A DNA stretch of 64,000 nucleotides from Delftia sp. PS-11 (GCF_029870285.1 NZ_JACSYA010000015.1:1-64000), one strand, 5' to 3'. Positions 26,521-35,304 are shown, numbered from the stretch's first letter. Program-made: numbers and translations. Notes: generated by a model not told the origin, from the sequence alone.

Positions 26521-27642
26521 TCACCGGCCCTGGCTACCATGGGGCAGCAGCAGCACCTTGATCGAGTCCATGGAGTCGGCCAGTCCGATGGCCTGATCCC
26601 ACTCGGACAGGGCGTAGCGGTGGGTCACGATGCCTTCGGAAGTGACCAGTCCGCGCGCCAGCAGGTCGATGGCGACCGGATAGCAGTAGGCGCTGAGATG
26701 GGCGCCGCGCAGGTCCAGCTCCTTTTCCTCGCCGATGATGGACCAGTCCACCGTGGTGTCCCGCCCGAAGACGCTGAACTCGACAAAGCGCCCGAGCTTG
26801 CGGATCAGCTCCAGCCCCTGCGTCACCCCGGCAGGAACACCCGTGGTTTCGATGTACACATCGCAGCCATAGCCGCCGGTCAGCGCCCGCACGATGGTCC
26901 TGGCATCCTCGCGCGCAGGGTTGATCACCACATCGGCACCATAGCGGCGGGCCAGCGCCAGGCGCTTGTCCTCCAGGTCGATCACCACCAGCTTGCGCGG
27001 CGTCTTCAACTGCGCCACCTGGGTCATCAGCAGGCCCAGCGTGCCCGCCCCCGCGATCACCACGACATCGTCCAGCTGGATGTCGCCCCGGTTGACCGCA
27101 TGGATCGCGCAGGACAGCGGCTCGGTGATGGCAGCATCCTCAAACGCCACGCTTTCGGGAATCCGGTGCACCACGGCGCGTGCCGACAGGCGCATGTACT
27201 CGGACATGCCTCCATCGGCTACCTGGCCCTGAAAGCCATAGACATCGTGCACCTCGCACATCCAGCGAAAGCCGGTCTTGCAATAGCGGCAGATATGGCA
27301 GGGCACGATCTGCTCGGCGATGACACGGTCGCCCACCTGCACGCCGTGGTGATCCTGGGCTCCTTCGCCCGCCTCGACCACATGCCCCCAGAACTCGTGG
27401 CCCGCGATCACGGGCGGGCGCACATAGGCGGGCCGGCCCTTGTCCGGATCACCCCAGAAACGCGGCGCACCGGCCCAGCACTTGCAGTCGCCCGCGCAGA
27501 TGCCGCACGAGGCCACGCGGATGACCAGCTCGCGCGGGCCGGCGCGCGGGCGCGGCACACGCTCCAGACGGTAATCCCTGGGACCGTGGCAGACCACGGC
27601 CAGCATGGTGGCATCCGGTGCGATGGAGGTGATGTTTGGCAT
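26521..27642 (-). CDS. Zinc-dependent polyol/alcohol dehydrogenase
   Basis: A 373-residue medium-chain dehydrogenase. Catalytic zinc ligands are Cys in ASCGICAGDCKCW, His-Glu in IAGHEFWGHV, and the structural-zinc cysteines in CHICRYCKTGFRWMC. The Rossmann fold is VVIAGAGTLGLLMTQ. The overall pattern resembles threonine/sorbitol dehydrogenases and enzymes annotated as erythritol/L-threitol dehydrogenases. It would oxidise a secondary hydroxyl of the imported polyol to a ketose with NAD. Located between the ABC permease and the SorC regulator, in the same operon. Confidence 0.88.
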   Translation of the reverse strand: MPNITSIAPDATMLAVVCHGPRDYRLERVPRPRAGPRELVIRVASCGICAGDCKCWAGAPRFWGDPDKGRPAYVRPPVIAGHEFWGHVVEAGEGAQDHHGVQVGDRVIAEQIVPCHICRYCKTGFRWMCEVHDVYGFQGQVADGGMSEYMRLSARAVVHRIPESVAFEDAAITEPLSCAIHAVNRGDIQLDDVVVIAGAGTLGLLMTQVAQLKTPRKLVVIDLEDKRLALARRYGADVVINPAREDARTIVRALTGGYGCDVYIETTGVPAGVTQGLELIRKLGRFVEFSVFGRDTTVDWSIIGEEKELDLRGAHLSAYCYPVAIDLLARGLVTSEGIVTHRYALSEWDQAIGLADSMDSIKVLLLPHGSQGR

Positions 27643-27699
27643 GGATTTTTCCTTGTGGATGACGCCAATGAAGACAGCAATTGCCGGGAGGCGCGCATC

Positions 27700-28680
27700 T
27701 CACGATCTGCGGCGCGAACTGTCCAGCAGCACCGCGCTGACGATGATCACGCCCTTGATCAGTTGCTGGTAGTACGAGGAGACGCCCAGCAGATTGAGCC
27801 CGTTGTTGATCACGCCGATGAGCAAAGCGCCCACGACCGTGCCCCCCAGGCTGCCCGTGCCGCCCGACAGGCTGGTGCCGCCGATGACCACGGCGGCAAT
27901 GGCGTCGAGTTCATAGGACAGCCCCGCCTGCGGCAGCGCTGCAGTGGTGCGCGCCGCCAGCAAAATGCCCGCCAGGCCCGCCAGCAGGCCGCTGACCACA
28001 TAGACCATCAGCAAGATCGACCGGGTGTGGATGCCGCTGGTCTTGGCGCTGCGCACATTGCCGCCGACCGCGTAGATGTAGCGGCCGTACACGGTGTAGC
28101 GCAGCACGAAGGCGAACACCGCGATGACGAGGACAAAGATCACGATGGGCATGGGCACCGGCCCCAGGCGGCCGGCGCCGATTGCCAGCAGGGCTTCGGG
28201 CAGCTCGGACACCGGCATGCCATCGTTGTAGATGTAGGTCAGCCCGCGCGCAGCGCTGAGCATGCCCAGGGTGGCCACGAAAGGCGGCACCGACAGCCAT
28301 GCCACCAGCACGCCATTGGCGGCGCCCAGCGCCATGCCCACGCCCAGGGCTGCGCCAACGCTCAGCGCCAGCCCATGGTCGTGGGCTGCCAGCCAGGCGC
28401 CCACCATGCCCGACAGCGCCAGCACCGCTCCCACTGACAGATCGATGCCCGCCGTCAGCACCACATAGGTCATGCCGATGGCCAGAATGCCGTTGATGGA
28501 GGTCTGGCGCAGGATGTCGGACCAGTTGCCCCAGGTCATGAAATAGGGGTTGGTCATTGCCAGCGCGGCGCACAGCGCGATAAGGGCGATGGCCACGCCG
28601 TAGCGCTCGCGCAGGCTGCGAAGGTCCGGGGTGCGCCGGCCAGAGGCCGGCGGCACGGCGGCGGCTTGAAGATGCGTCAT
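27700..28680 (-). CDS. Ribose-type sugar ABC transporter permease
   Basis: A 326-residue RbsC-like inner-membrane permease with 8-10 hydrophobic segments. The family signatures are visible: TSINGILAIGMTYVVLTAGI, DLSVGAVLALSG and the EAA-like loop VVIGGTSLSGGTGSLGGTVV near the C-terminus. It pairs with the ATPase at 30567-32051 and the binding protein at 29493-30503. An SDR gene is inserted between permease and binding protein. A ribosome site AAGGA precedes the ATG. Confidence 0.93.
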   Translation of the reverse strand: MTHLQAAAVPPASGRRTPDLRSLRERYGVAIALIALCAALAMTNPYFMTWGNWSDILRQTSINGILAIGMTYVVLTAGIDLSVGAVLALSGMVGAWLAAHDHGLALSVGAALGVGMALGAANGVLVAWLSVPPFVATLGMLSAARGLTYIYNDGMPVSELPEALLAIGAGRLGPVPMPIVIFVLVIAVFAFVLRYTVYGRYIYAVGGNVRSAKTSGIHTRSILLMVYVVSGLLAGLAGILLAARTTAALPQAGLSYELDAIAAVVIGGTSLSGGTGSLGGTVVGALLIGVINNGLNLLGVSSYYQQLIKGVIIVSAVLLDSSRRRS

Positions 28681-28719
28681 GGTGAGTCCTTGGATGGATG
28701 AGGGCTGGCGTGATGGCGC

Positions 28720-29496
28720 TCACTGGATGGAGTAGCCCCCGTCGATGACGATGTTCTCGCCCGTCAACATGCCGGCGTGGGCGCTGGCCAGGAAAAGCGC
28801 AAGCTGCGCGATTTCCGCAGGCTGCGCAAAGCGGCCCGTGGGAATGAGCGCGCGCATGGCATCGCCCGCCTCGCCCGCCCAGGCCTGGCGGCCCATCGGG
28901 GTGTCCACCACGGTTGGGGATATGGCATTGACCGTGATGCCGTATGCCGCCCACTCCAGCGCCAGCACACGCGTCAGCCCGAGCAGGCCGGCCTTGCTGG
29001 CACAGTAGGCGGCATGGCTGCGCAGCGCTATCACGCTGGCCTGCGAGGCCAGGTTGATGATGCGGCCATGGCACCGGGCACACATGGCTGGCGCCACCGC
29101 CTGGGCCAGCAGCAACGGGGCCGTAAGATTGACCGCCAGCGTGCGCTCCCAGGCAGCTTGCGTGACTTCGCCTGCGGGCTCCAGCAGCGCCACGCCAGCA
29201 CTGTTGACCAGGATATCGATGCGGCCCATGGCATCCAGCACGGAGGCCACGGCCCGCTCCACCTCGGTGCGCACGCTCACATCGACGGCCAGCGCCAAGT
29301 GGCGCTGCGCTCCATCGAGTCCCGTGGCAGCGGCTGTCACTGCTGCGGCATTCATGTCCAGCAGCGCAACGCTCGCGCCGCAGGCCGCCAGTTGCCGGGC
29401 AATCTCCAGGCCAATGCCGCCTGCTGCGCCGGTCACCACGGCGGTGCGCCCGGCAAAATCCGCCCCCGCCTGCTTTGCCATGGCTGCGGCGGTCAT
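28720..29496 (-). CDS. Short-chain dehydrogenase/reductase (polyol dehydrogenase)
   Basis: A 258-residue classical SDR. The cofactor motif is VVTGAAGGIGLEIA, then LVNSAGVA (NNAG-type), the catalytic Ser in NLASQASV and YxxxK as YCASK. Asp in LLDMNA after the second strand indicates NAD preference. The start ATG at 29496 overlaps the TGA of the binding-protein gene, so translation is coupled; a longer frame to 29613 is a readthrough of that gene. Within this operon it probably oxidises the polyol substrate or a stereoisomer of it, complementing the zinc enzyme. Confidence 0.9.
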   Translation of the reverse strand: MTAAAMAKQAGADFAGRTAVVTGAAGGIGLEIARQLAACGASVALLDMNAAAVTAAATGLDGAQRHLALAVDVSVRTEVERAVASVLDAMGRIDILVNSAGVALLEPAGEVTQAAWERTLAVNLTAPLLLAQAVAPAMCARCHGRIINLASQASVIALRSHAAYCASKAGLLGLTRVLALEWAAYGITVNAISPTVVDTPMGRQAWAGEAGDAMRALIPTGRFAQPAEIAQLALFLASAHAGMLTGENIVIDGGYSIQ

Positions 29497-30503
29497 TTGC
29501 GCACCTTTTGCAGGTAGGCATCGGCGTTGGCCGGCACGATCGCGGTCCAGGGCACGGTGTAGGCGCGGGCCGTGCCATCGCCCCAGGGCATTTCCTTGAC
29601 GTACTCCTTCCACACGGTGGAGCGCGGCTGGTAGGAGGGTCCGGCAATGGCGCGCAGCAACACATCCAGCGCACCCTGCGCCTGGGCCTGCGCATCCTGG
29701 AACTGGGTGGTCATCTCCCCGCGCTTGACTGCGCTGATGGCCGCCGCCACGCCATCGATGCCCACCACCGGGATGGTCTTGATATCGATGCCCTTGGTCT
29801 TGATGGCCTGCACCGCGCCCAGGGCTTCGTCGTCGTTTTGCGCGATCACGCCCTGGATCTGCCCCGGAAACGCGGTCAGCCAGTTCTCCATCAGGGCCAT
29901 GGACTCGGCACGCGACCAGTTGGCCGTCTTGCGTGCCAGCACCTTCACACCCGGATGGCGTGCCAGCACCTCGTCATTGCCCCGCGCACGCTCGATCTGG
30001 GCCGATTGGCCGATCGGCCCCTCGATGACAACGATATTGCCTTTGCCGCCAATGGCCTTCATCAGCGCCTCAGCCTGCAGGCGGCCCGCCACCACGTCGT
30101 CATTGCCCACATAGGAAGTCAGCACATCGCCCTGCACGCGCGTGTTCGAGCCGACCACGGGAATGCCGGCCTGGATGGCTTTTTGCACTGGCGCGGCCCC
30201 CGCCTTGAGGTCGATCGGCACGAAAAGAATGCCGTCGTACTTCTGCGTGATCATGGTGTCGAACTGGTTGCTTTGCGTCAGCGCGTCGTAGTTGCCGTCG
30301 AACACCGTGATCTGCACCGTGCCATCCCTGACCGCCGGATGCGCCTTCAGCTGCCTGGTCCACATCTGCATGAACTCGCCCTTGAGCCCATAGACGGCCG
30401 CGCCGATCCGGTAGGACGGCTTGGCAGCCTGGGCCGGGGCCAGCGGCACAGCGGCCATGGCCAGCACGCTGGCGAGCAAGGCGGTGAATCGGCGAAGTCG
30501 CAT
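29493..30503 (-). CDS. Ribose-type sugar ABC transporter substrate-binding protein
   Basis: A 336-residue periplasmic binding protein of the RbsB class. The signal peptide ends in PLAPAQAA (residues 1-27). The mature fold shows alternating strands and ligand-contact regions: KYDGILFVPIDLKAG, GIPVVGSNTRVQG, GVIAQNDDEALGAVQAIK and the hinge IPVVGIDGVAAAIS. It captures the pathway substrate in the periplasm. A strong AGGAGA site precedes the start, 63 bases after the ATPase gene. Confidence 0.93.
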   Translation of the reverse strand: MRLRRFTALLASVLAMAAVPLAPAQAAKPSYRIGAAVYGLKGEFMQMWTRQLKAHPAVRDGTVQITVFDGNYDALTQSNQFDTMITQKYDGILFVPIDLKAGAAPVQKAIQAGIPVVGSNTRVQGDVLTSYVGNDDVVAGRLQAEALMKAIGGKGNIVVIEGPIGQSAQIERARGNDEVLARHPGVKVLARKTANWSRAESMALMENWLTAFPGQIQGVIAQNDDEALGAVQAIKTKGIDIKTIPVVGIDGVAAAISAVKRGEMTTQFQDAQAQAQGALDVLLRAIAGPSYQPRSTVWKEYVKEMPWGDGTARAYTVPWTAIVPANADAYLQKVRK

Positions 30504-30566
30504 GGTCTGTCTCCTGTAGTGTGTGAAAGGACGCTGGGAAAAGGCGGTCTGCGCGCCTGCGCGTGC

Positions 30567-32051
30567 TCAGGACGCGAGATGCATGAGCTGCTCCTGGGTT
30601 GCTCCCTGGCCGGGAACCACTGCGGCGAGCCGGCCCTTGCGGAAGATGGCAATGCGGTCGCTCACCTCCAGAATCTCCGGCGCCTCCGAGGACACGACCA
30701 GCACGGCATGGCCCTGGCTGGCAAAGGCGGCAATGAAGTCGTACACCTGCCGCTTGGCGCCTTCGTCGATGCCGCGCGTGGGCTCGTCGCACAGCAGGCA
30801 GATGGGCTGGGTCGCCAGGCAGCGCGCCAGCACCACCTTTTGCTGGTTGCCGCCGCTGAGGCCGGATACCGGCATCGCAGGGCTGGCCAGCCTGACGCTC
30901 AGGCGCTGCAGCAGCGTGCCGACCAGCGCGCGCTCGGCAGACCGGTCCACCAGCATGGCTTTGCACAGGCCCGGCAGCGCGGACAGGCTGGCATTGAAAG
31001 CCACCGATGCGCCCAGCACCAGCCCGGTGGCCTTGCGGTCCTCGGTCACCAGGGCCAGTCCCGCCCTGATCGATGCCGCAGGACGGCCCTTGGGCAGGGG
31101 CTTGCCCGCCAGGCTCGCCCCGCCTTGGTCCGCGCGGGTCAGTCCGTACAGGCAGTTGAGGAACTCGCTGCGGCCCGAGCCCATCAGGCCGTAGATGCCC
31201 AGCACCTCGCCGGGCGCCACCTCCAGGCTGATGTCCTCGAACTCCCCCTGGCGCGCCAGCCCCCGCACAGACAGCAGCGCCGGGCCGGGCGCCGCAGGCT
31301 TGCGTGCCTTGCCAGCTGCCCGCACCTCCTGGCCGACGATGAGCCTGACGAGCTGGTGCCGGTCGATGTCGGCCATCCGGCCGGTCTGCACAAATCCGCC
31401 ATCGCGGAACACGGTGTAGCGGTCGGCAATCGTGAAAATCTCCGTCAGCCGGTGCGATACATACAGAATCCCGGTCCCCTTCGCTGTCACGCGGCGGATG
31501 GCATCGAACAGGATGGCCGTCTCGCTCTCGCCGATGGCCGATGTGGGCTCATCCATGATGATGAGATCGCTTTGCCGGCTGAAGGCCTTGGCGATCTCGA
31601 CCAATTGGGTCTGAGCCAGACTCAGCCGACCCATCGGCGCACGCGCATCAATGGCAAAGCCCAGTTGCTGCAGCAGCGCCTGTGCCTGCTCGAACAGCTT
31701 GCGATAGTCCACCACCGGGCCCGCCCGCCTGGGCTCGCGGCCCAGGAAGATGTTCTCCGCCACGCTCATGCCGGGAATGGGTGACAGCTCCTGCGTGATG
31801 ATGGAAATGCGGTGGGACAGCGCCTCGTGCGGAGCGGAAAAATCCACCGGCCGCCCCTTGAGCACAATCTCGCCGGCATCGCGCCGCAGGATGCCCATCA
31901 CGATATTCAGAAAGGTCGATTTGCCGGCGCCGTTGCCGCCGCACAGCGCATGGACGCTGCCGGCATGCAGCTCCAGACAGCCGTTGCGCAGCGCGGCAAC
32001 GCCACCGAAACTCTTGGCGACGCCTCTGGCCAGCAGCAGCGGTGTATTCAT
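30567..32051 (-). CDS. Sugar ABC transporter ATP-binding protein (two NBDs)
   Basis: A 494-residue RbsA-like ATPase. The first nucleotide-binding domain has Walker A GGNGAGKST, an LSLAQTQL signature-region variant and Walker B LIIMDEPTSAIGE. The second has the degenerate Walker A GLMGSGRSE typical of this family, the LSGGNQQKVVLARCL signature and LLCDEPTRGID. It energises import through the permease at 27700. A GGAGG site precedes the start. The gene begins 23 bases after the rpiB-like gene, whose end carries an unusual hexamer repeat. Confidence 0.94.
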   Translation of the reverse strand: MNTPLLLARGVAKSFGGVAALRNGCLELHAGSVHALCGGNGAGKSTFLNIVMGILRRDAGEIVLKGRPVDFSAPHEALSHRISIITQELSPIPGMSVAENIFLGREPRRAGPVVDYRKLFEQAQALLQQLGFAIDARAPMGRLSLAQTQLVEIAKAFSRQSDLIIMDEPTSAIGESETAILFDAIRRVTAKGTGILYVSHRLTEIFTIADRYTVFRDGGFVQTGRMADIDRHQLVRLIVGQEVRAAGKARKPAAPGPALLSVRGLARQGEFEDISLEVAPGEVLGIYGLMGSGRSEFLNCLYGLTRADQGGASLAGKPLPKGRPAASIRAGLALVTEDRKATGLVLGASVAFNASLSALPGLCKAMLVDRSAERALVGTLLQRLSVRLASPAMPVSGLSGGNQQKVVLARCLATQPICLLCDEPTRGIDEGAKRQVYDFIAAFASQGHAVLVVSSEAPEILEVSDRIAIFRKGRLAAVVPGQGATQEQLMHLAS

Positions 32052-32074
32052 GGCAGCCTCCCGTGGTCCAAGGC

Positions 32075-32593
32075 TCAGGACATGGAACCGAAACTGGAAC
32101 CGAAACCGAAACCGGAACCGGAACCGTCGCCAGGGCTGCGCGGGCGCAGCGCCTGCGCGCGCTCATAGCCGGTGATGGCCTGCACCTTCAGGGCGGAGCG
32201 GCCACCGCCGAAGGTCGCACCGAGGAAGCCGTCAACGATGGCCTTGGCCAGCTCCACGCCGATCACGCGCGAGCCCAGCGTGATGATCTGGGCATCGTTG
32301 CTGCGGCTGGCCCGCTGTGCCGAATAGGTGTCATGGGCCTGCGCAGCGCGGATGCCGGCCACCTTGTTGGCCGCAATCGCCATGCCGATGCCCGTGCCGC
32401 ACATCAGAATGCCGCGCTCGTGGCGCCCCCTGGCAATGGCCTCGGCCACGGCAATCCCGATGTCAGGGTAGAGCACAGGCTCGTTGTCATGCGTGCCGAA
32501 ATCGGTCACCTCATGCCCCTGCGCCAGCAGGTGCTGCTTCACAGCGCTCTTCAGATCGCAGGCAGCTTCGTCGCAGCCGATGGCAATGTTCAT
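32075..32593 (-). CDS. RpiB/LacAB-type sugar-phosphate isomerase with repeat-encoded tail
   Basis: A 172-residue isomerase of the RpiB family. The N-terminus is MNIAIGCDEAACDLK, followed by GILMCGTGIGMAIAANKVAGI (catalytic Cys and anion hole) and the active-site region AHDTYSAQRASRSNDAQI. It would interconvert an aldose- and ketose-phosphate; in tetritol pathways RpiB homologues act on erythrulose phosphate. The last ~17 residues are a Gly/Ser/Phe tail (GDGSGSGFGFGSSFGSMS) encoded by imperfect 6-base units and absent from typical RpiB. First gene of the operon, divergent from the kinase. Confidence 0.9.
   Translation of the reverse strand: MNIAIGCDEAACDLKSAVKQHLLAQGHEVTDFGTHDNEPVLYPDIGIAVAEAIARGRHERGILMCGTGIGMAIAANKVAGIRAAQAHDTYSAQRASRSNDAQIITLGSRVIGVELAKAIVDGFLGATFGGGRSALKVQAITGYERAQALRPRSPGDGSGSGFGFGSSFGSMS
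32081..32130. repeat. Imperfect hexanucleotide tandem repeat at the end of the rpiB-like gene
   Basis: About eight units of ACCGAA/ACCGGA-type hexamers run through 32081-32130 on the plus strand. They encode the Gly-Ser/Phe tail of the isomerase. Unit length is a multiple of three, so copy changes would lengthen or shorten the tail without a frameshift. Confidence 0.8.
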
Positions 32594-32620
32594 GGCACCC
32601 CCTCAATCAAATGACCATCA

Positions 32621-32638
32621 CATGATCATTAGATCATG
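32621..32638. promoter_or_regulatory. Palindromic operator 1 of the polyol locus
   Basis: CATGATC (32621-32627) and GATCATG (32632-32638) form a perfect inverted repeat around ATTA, 28 bases upstream of the rpiB-like start. A minus-strand TTGACA (32678-32673) with a weak -10 around 32655-32650 would put the transcription start next to this site, so a repressor bound here would block the operon. SorC control is inferred. Confidence 0.55.
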
Positions 32639-32800
32639 CATTCCATCAAAGCATCTTCAATGAATAAGTAAATGTCAAATCAAAAAAACTATCAATCAAT
32701 GATGAAAATCACCTTAATTTATTGATTCTTAAGGAAAAATTGTAATACCGGGTATTTTCCCTAGCTCGCCAACGCCTCAAGATCGATTGACTTCATCTTT

Positions 32801-32838
32801 TGCAAATGATCACAATGCACATCAGATGATCATTTGCA
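32801..32838. promoter_or_regulatory. Palindromic operator 2 of the polyol locus
   Basis: TGCAAATGATCA (32801-32812) is exactly mirrored by TGATCATTTGCA (32827-32838) across 14 bases, ending 48 bases before the kinase start. The core ATGATCAT is shared with operator 1. The region between the two (32640-32800) is the most AT-rich stretch of the neighbourhood and holds the divergent promoters. Binding by the SorC regulator is the natural inference. Confidence 0.6.
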
Positions 32839-32886
32839 CAGACTCCAGGACAGGCATCCTGGCAGCACCACAGCGGAGACAAGCGC

Positions 32887-34671
32887 ATGGCAACGACGAA
32901 TCGCGTGATCAACAACCCCGACCAGGTGGTCGAGGACATGCTGGCGGGATGGCTGGCCGCCCATGCCGGCACGCTGCGCCTCAGCGAAGGGCATGCGCGC
33001 GTCGTTCAGCGGCAGGCCGTGCCGCAGCCGGGCAAGGTGGGCATCGTGACGGGGGGCGGATCGGGGCACGAGCCCGCCTTTCTCGGGTACCTGGGCGAGG
33101 GCCTTTGCGATGCCGTGGCCGTCGGCGAGGTTTTTTCATCGCCCACGGCCAGGAGCTTCCATGGCGCCATGCTTGCCGCCGACGGCGGCGCTGGCGTGGC
33201 CTGCCTGTACGGCAACTATGCGGGCGACAACATGAATGTGCGGATGGCCGTGGAAATGGCAGCGCGCGACGGCATCGTGGTCAAGACCGTGGTGGCCAAC
33301 GACGATGTCCCCTCCGCCCCCAGGTGCGACGAAGCCCGGCGCCGGGGCGTGGCCGGCGAGATCCTGATGTGGAAAGTCGGCGGCGCCAAGGCCGCCATGG
33401 GTGTGGGCCTGGACGAAGTCATCGCCACCGCCCGGCGCGCCATGGACAACACGCGCAGCATCGGCATCGGCCTGTCGGCATGCACGATCGCTGCCGTGGG
33501 CAAGGCCAACTTCCACATCGAGCACGGCACGATGGAGGTCGGCATAGGCCACCATGGCGAGCCGGGCATGGCTGTGCACCCCACGGCCACGGCGGCCGAA
33601 ATGGCCGAACTCATGCTCGGCACCCTCCTTGAAGACCTGCCCTTCACACCGGGCGACCGCGTGGCCGTCCTGCTGTCCGGCCTGGGCGCCACGCCCCTGA
33701 TGGAGCAGTACATTCTCTACGGCGAAATCGCCCGGCGCCTGCACGAGCGCGGCATTGCGATCGCCTTCCGGCAAGTGGGCAACCTGTTCACCTCCCTGGA
33801 GATGATGGGCGTCACGCTCACGCTGATGCGGCTCGACGAGGAGCTGGAGACCTGCCTGAAAGCGCCCTGCCAGTCCGTGGGCATGACCGTGATGGGGCAA
33901 GAGGCTGGCAGCCTGCCGGCCACCTCACCCTGGAGCGCACCGGCAGCGCGGCAGCCGGACAGACAGCCCCAGAGCCGCCAGATGTCAGACGCCCAGGCCG
34001 TGGCGCGCAGCACCGAAGGCCCTTGCATCGCACTTGACCGCGCGGGCAGCATGGTACGCGACCTGATCGCAGCCATCGCCAGCCACCGTGAATTTCTCAG
34101 CGAGATCGATGGACTGATCGGCGATGGCGACCATGGCGTGAACATGGCCAAGGGCTTCAACGGCTGCCGCGCGCGGCTTGATGCCCTGGATGAGCGCCAG
34201 GCAGCGCGGCTGCCAGTGGCGCTGGAGCAGCTGTCCCTGGCGCTGATGGATGACATCGGCGGCTCCATGGGGCCGCTGTACGGACGCTTTTTCCAGGGTC
34301 TGGCCGACACCTTCGCCGGTCAGCCACTGCTGGACGGGCGCCTGTTCGCCGAGGCCCTGACCCATGCGGTGGGCAACGTGCAGGCCATGGGCCGGGCCCA
34401 GGTAGGCGACAAGACCCTGCTCGATACGCTGGTCCCGGCCCAGCATGCCTTCACACAGGCGCTGCAGTCAGGCGCCGGCTTCGCACAGGCCCTGCAGGCA
34501 ATGAGCGCTGCGGCCGGAGCCGGCAAGGAATCGACCCGCCAGATGCAGGCGCGCGTCGGACGCTCCGCACGCCTGGGGCCGCGCTCCATTGGCGTGCTCG
34601 ACGCGGGCGCCACCTCCTGCTGGCTGATCCTGCGCACCATGGCGCAGTCCCTGCAGCGCCTGCTGGACTGA
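32887..34671 (+). CDS. DhaK-DhaL fused dihydroxyacetone/erythrulose kinase
   Basis: A 594-residue ATP-dependent ketose kinase. Residues 1-335 are a DhaK domain (GIVTGGGSGHEPAFLGYLGE, the covalent-substrate His region IEHGTMEVGIGHHGEPG). After a Pro/Gln-rich linker (~345-370) the DhaL domain carries the ADP/Mg-binding LIGDGDHGVNMAKGF and DDIGGSMGPLYG. Such fused enzymes phosphorylate dihydroxyacetone or, in tetritol pathways, D- or L-erythrulose. It is divergent from the transporter/dehydrogenase/isomerase operon and shares its regulatory region. Start 32887 has a GGAGA site. Confidence 0.92.
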   Translation: MATTNRVINNPDQVVEDMLAGWLAAHAGTLRLSEGHARVVQRQAVPQPGKVGIVTGGGSGHEPAFLGYLGEGLCDAVAVGEVFSSPTARSFHGAMLAADGGAGVACLYGNYAGDNMNVRMAVEMAARDGIVVKTVVANDDVPSAPRCDEARRRGVAGEILMWKVGGAKAAMGVGLDEVIATARRAMDNTRSIGIGLSACTIAAVGKANFHIEHGTMEVGIGHHGEPGMAVHPTATAAEMAELMLGTLLEDLPFTPGDRVAVLLSGLGATPLMEQYILYGEIARRLHERGIAIAFRQVGNLFTSLEMMGVTLTLMRLDEELETCLKAPCQSVGMTVMGQEAGSLPATSPWSAPAARQPDRQPQSRQMSDAQAVARSTEGPCIALDRAGSMVRDLIAAIASHREFLSEIDGLIGDGDHGVNMAKGFNGCRARLDALDERQAARLPVALEQLSLALMDDIGGSMGPLYGRFFQGLADTFAGQPLLDGRLFAEALTHAVGNVQAMGRAQVGDKTLLDTLVPAQHAFTQALQSGAGFAQALQAMSAAAGAGKESTRQMQARVGRSARLGPRSIGVLDAGATSCWLILRTMAQSLQRLLD

Positions 34672-34692
34672 AGCGCAGCCTGCAATTGCGTG

Positions 34693-35208
34693 TCAGGCCC
34701 AGCGCGCTGCGCTGCGGGGGCGGCGCGCCAAAAGCGCCAGCAACACCAGTGCAAACAGGGCAAAGCAGATGAAGGACCAGTTGGCAATGGAGCCGCCCAG
34801 CAGCGTCCAGTCCACAGCGGCGCAGTCGCCGGAGCCCCGGAAAATCATGGGCACGGCACGGCTGATCGGGTAGTTTTCGATCATTCCGTAGAAATCGCGG
34901 CCGCAGGTCGCGAACTCCGGCGGATACCATTGCAACCAGCTCTGGCGCGCGGCGACAAAGGCGCCAAAGCCTGCCGCCACCAGAGCCAGCGCGCCCCAGC
35001 CCATGATCCACCCCCTGGCGCCACGCAGGCTGCCCAGCCCCGCAAAGATGGCAACGCCGATCAGCGCATAGCGTTGCACGATGCACATCGGGCACGGCTC
35101 CAGCCCCACCACATGCTGCAGATACATGCCGAAGCCCAGCATGGCCACGCAGGCCAGGGCGATAAGCGCCAGCAGCCGGCGCGGAGCGTTGTCAAACCAT
35201 TGAAGCAT
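34693..35208 (-). CDS. dsbB: Disulfide bond formation protein DsbB
   Basis: A 171-residue inner-membrane quinone reductase with four membrane helices. The first periplasmic redox pair is C-P-M-C in GLEPCPMCIVQRYAL; the second pair is ATCGRDF and GSGDCAAVDW. It reoxidises DsbA and passes electrons to ubiquinone. All four cysteines are present. The gene ends 21 bases from the kinase's stop, tail to tail. Confidence 0.95.
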   Translation of the reverse strand: MLQWFDNAPRRLLALIALACVAMLGFGMYLQHVVGLEPCPMCIVQRYALIGVAIFAGLGSLRGARGWIMGWGALALVAAGFGAFVAARQSWLQWYPPEFATCGRDFYGMIENYPISRAVPMIFRGSGDCAAVDWTLLGGSIANWSFICFALFALVLLALLARRPRSAARWA

Positions 35209-35239
35209 TCTTGTCTTTCGTCATCCGGCGCAATGAAAT

Positions 35240-35275
35240 CAGGGCTGCAGCGCCAACACCGGCGCTGCAGCCCTG
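35240..35275 (-). terminator. Perfect 15-bp hairpin after cysA
   Basis: CAGGGCTGCAGCGCC (35240-35254) pairs perfectly with 35261-35275 around a 6-base loop. It lies between the cysA stop and the dsbB start. On the minus strand it is followed by only a weak T-rich run (ATTTCATT), so it may terminate inefficiently or stabilise the sulfate operon mRNA's 3' end. Confidence 0.6.
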
Positions 35276-35304
35276 GACCGGGTGCGAAAGCCGCTGCGGC
35301 GCCT

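Noticed and set aside
32081..32130. Plus-strand peptide rich in Asn-Arg or Glu-Thr repeats
   Set aside because: These frames are only the complementary reading of the hexamer repeat that ends the minus-strand isomerase gene.
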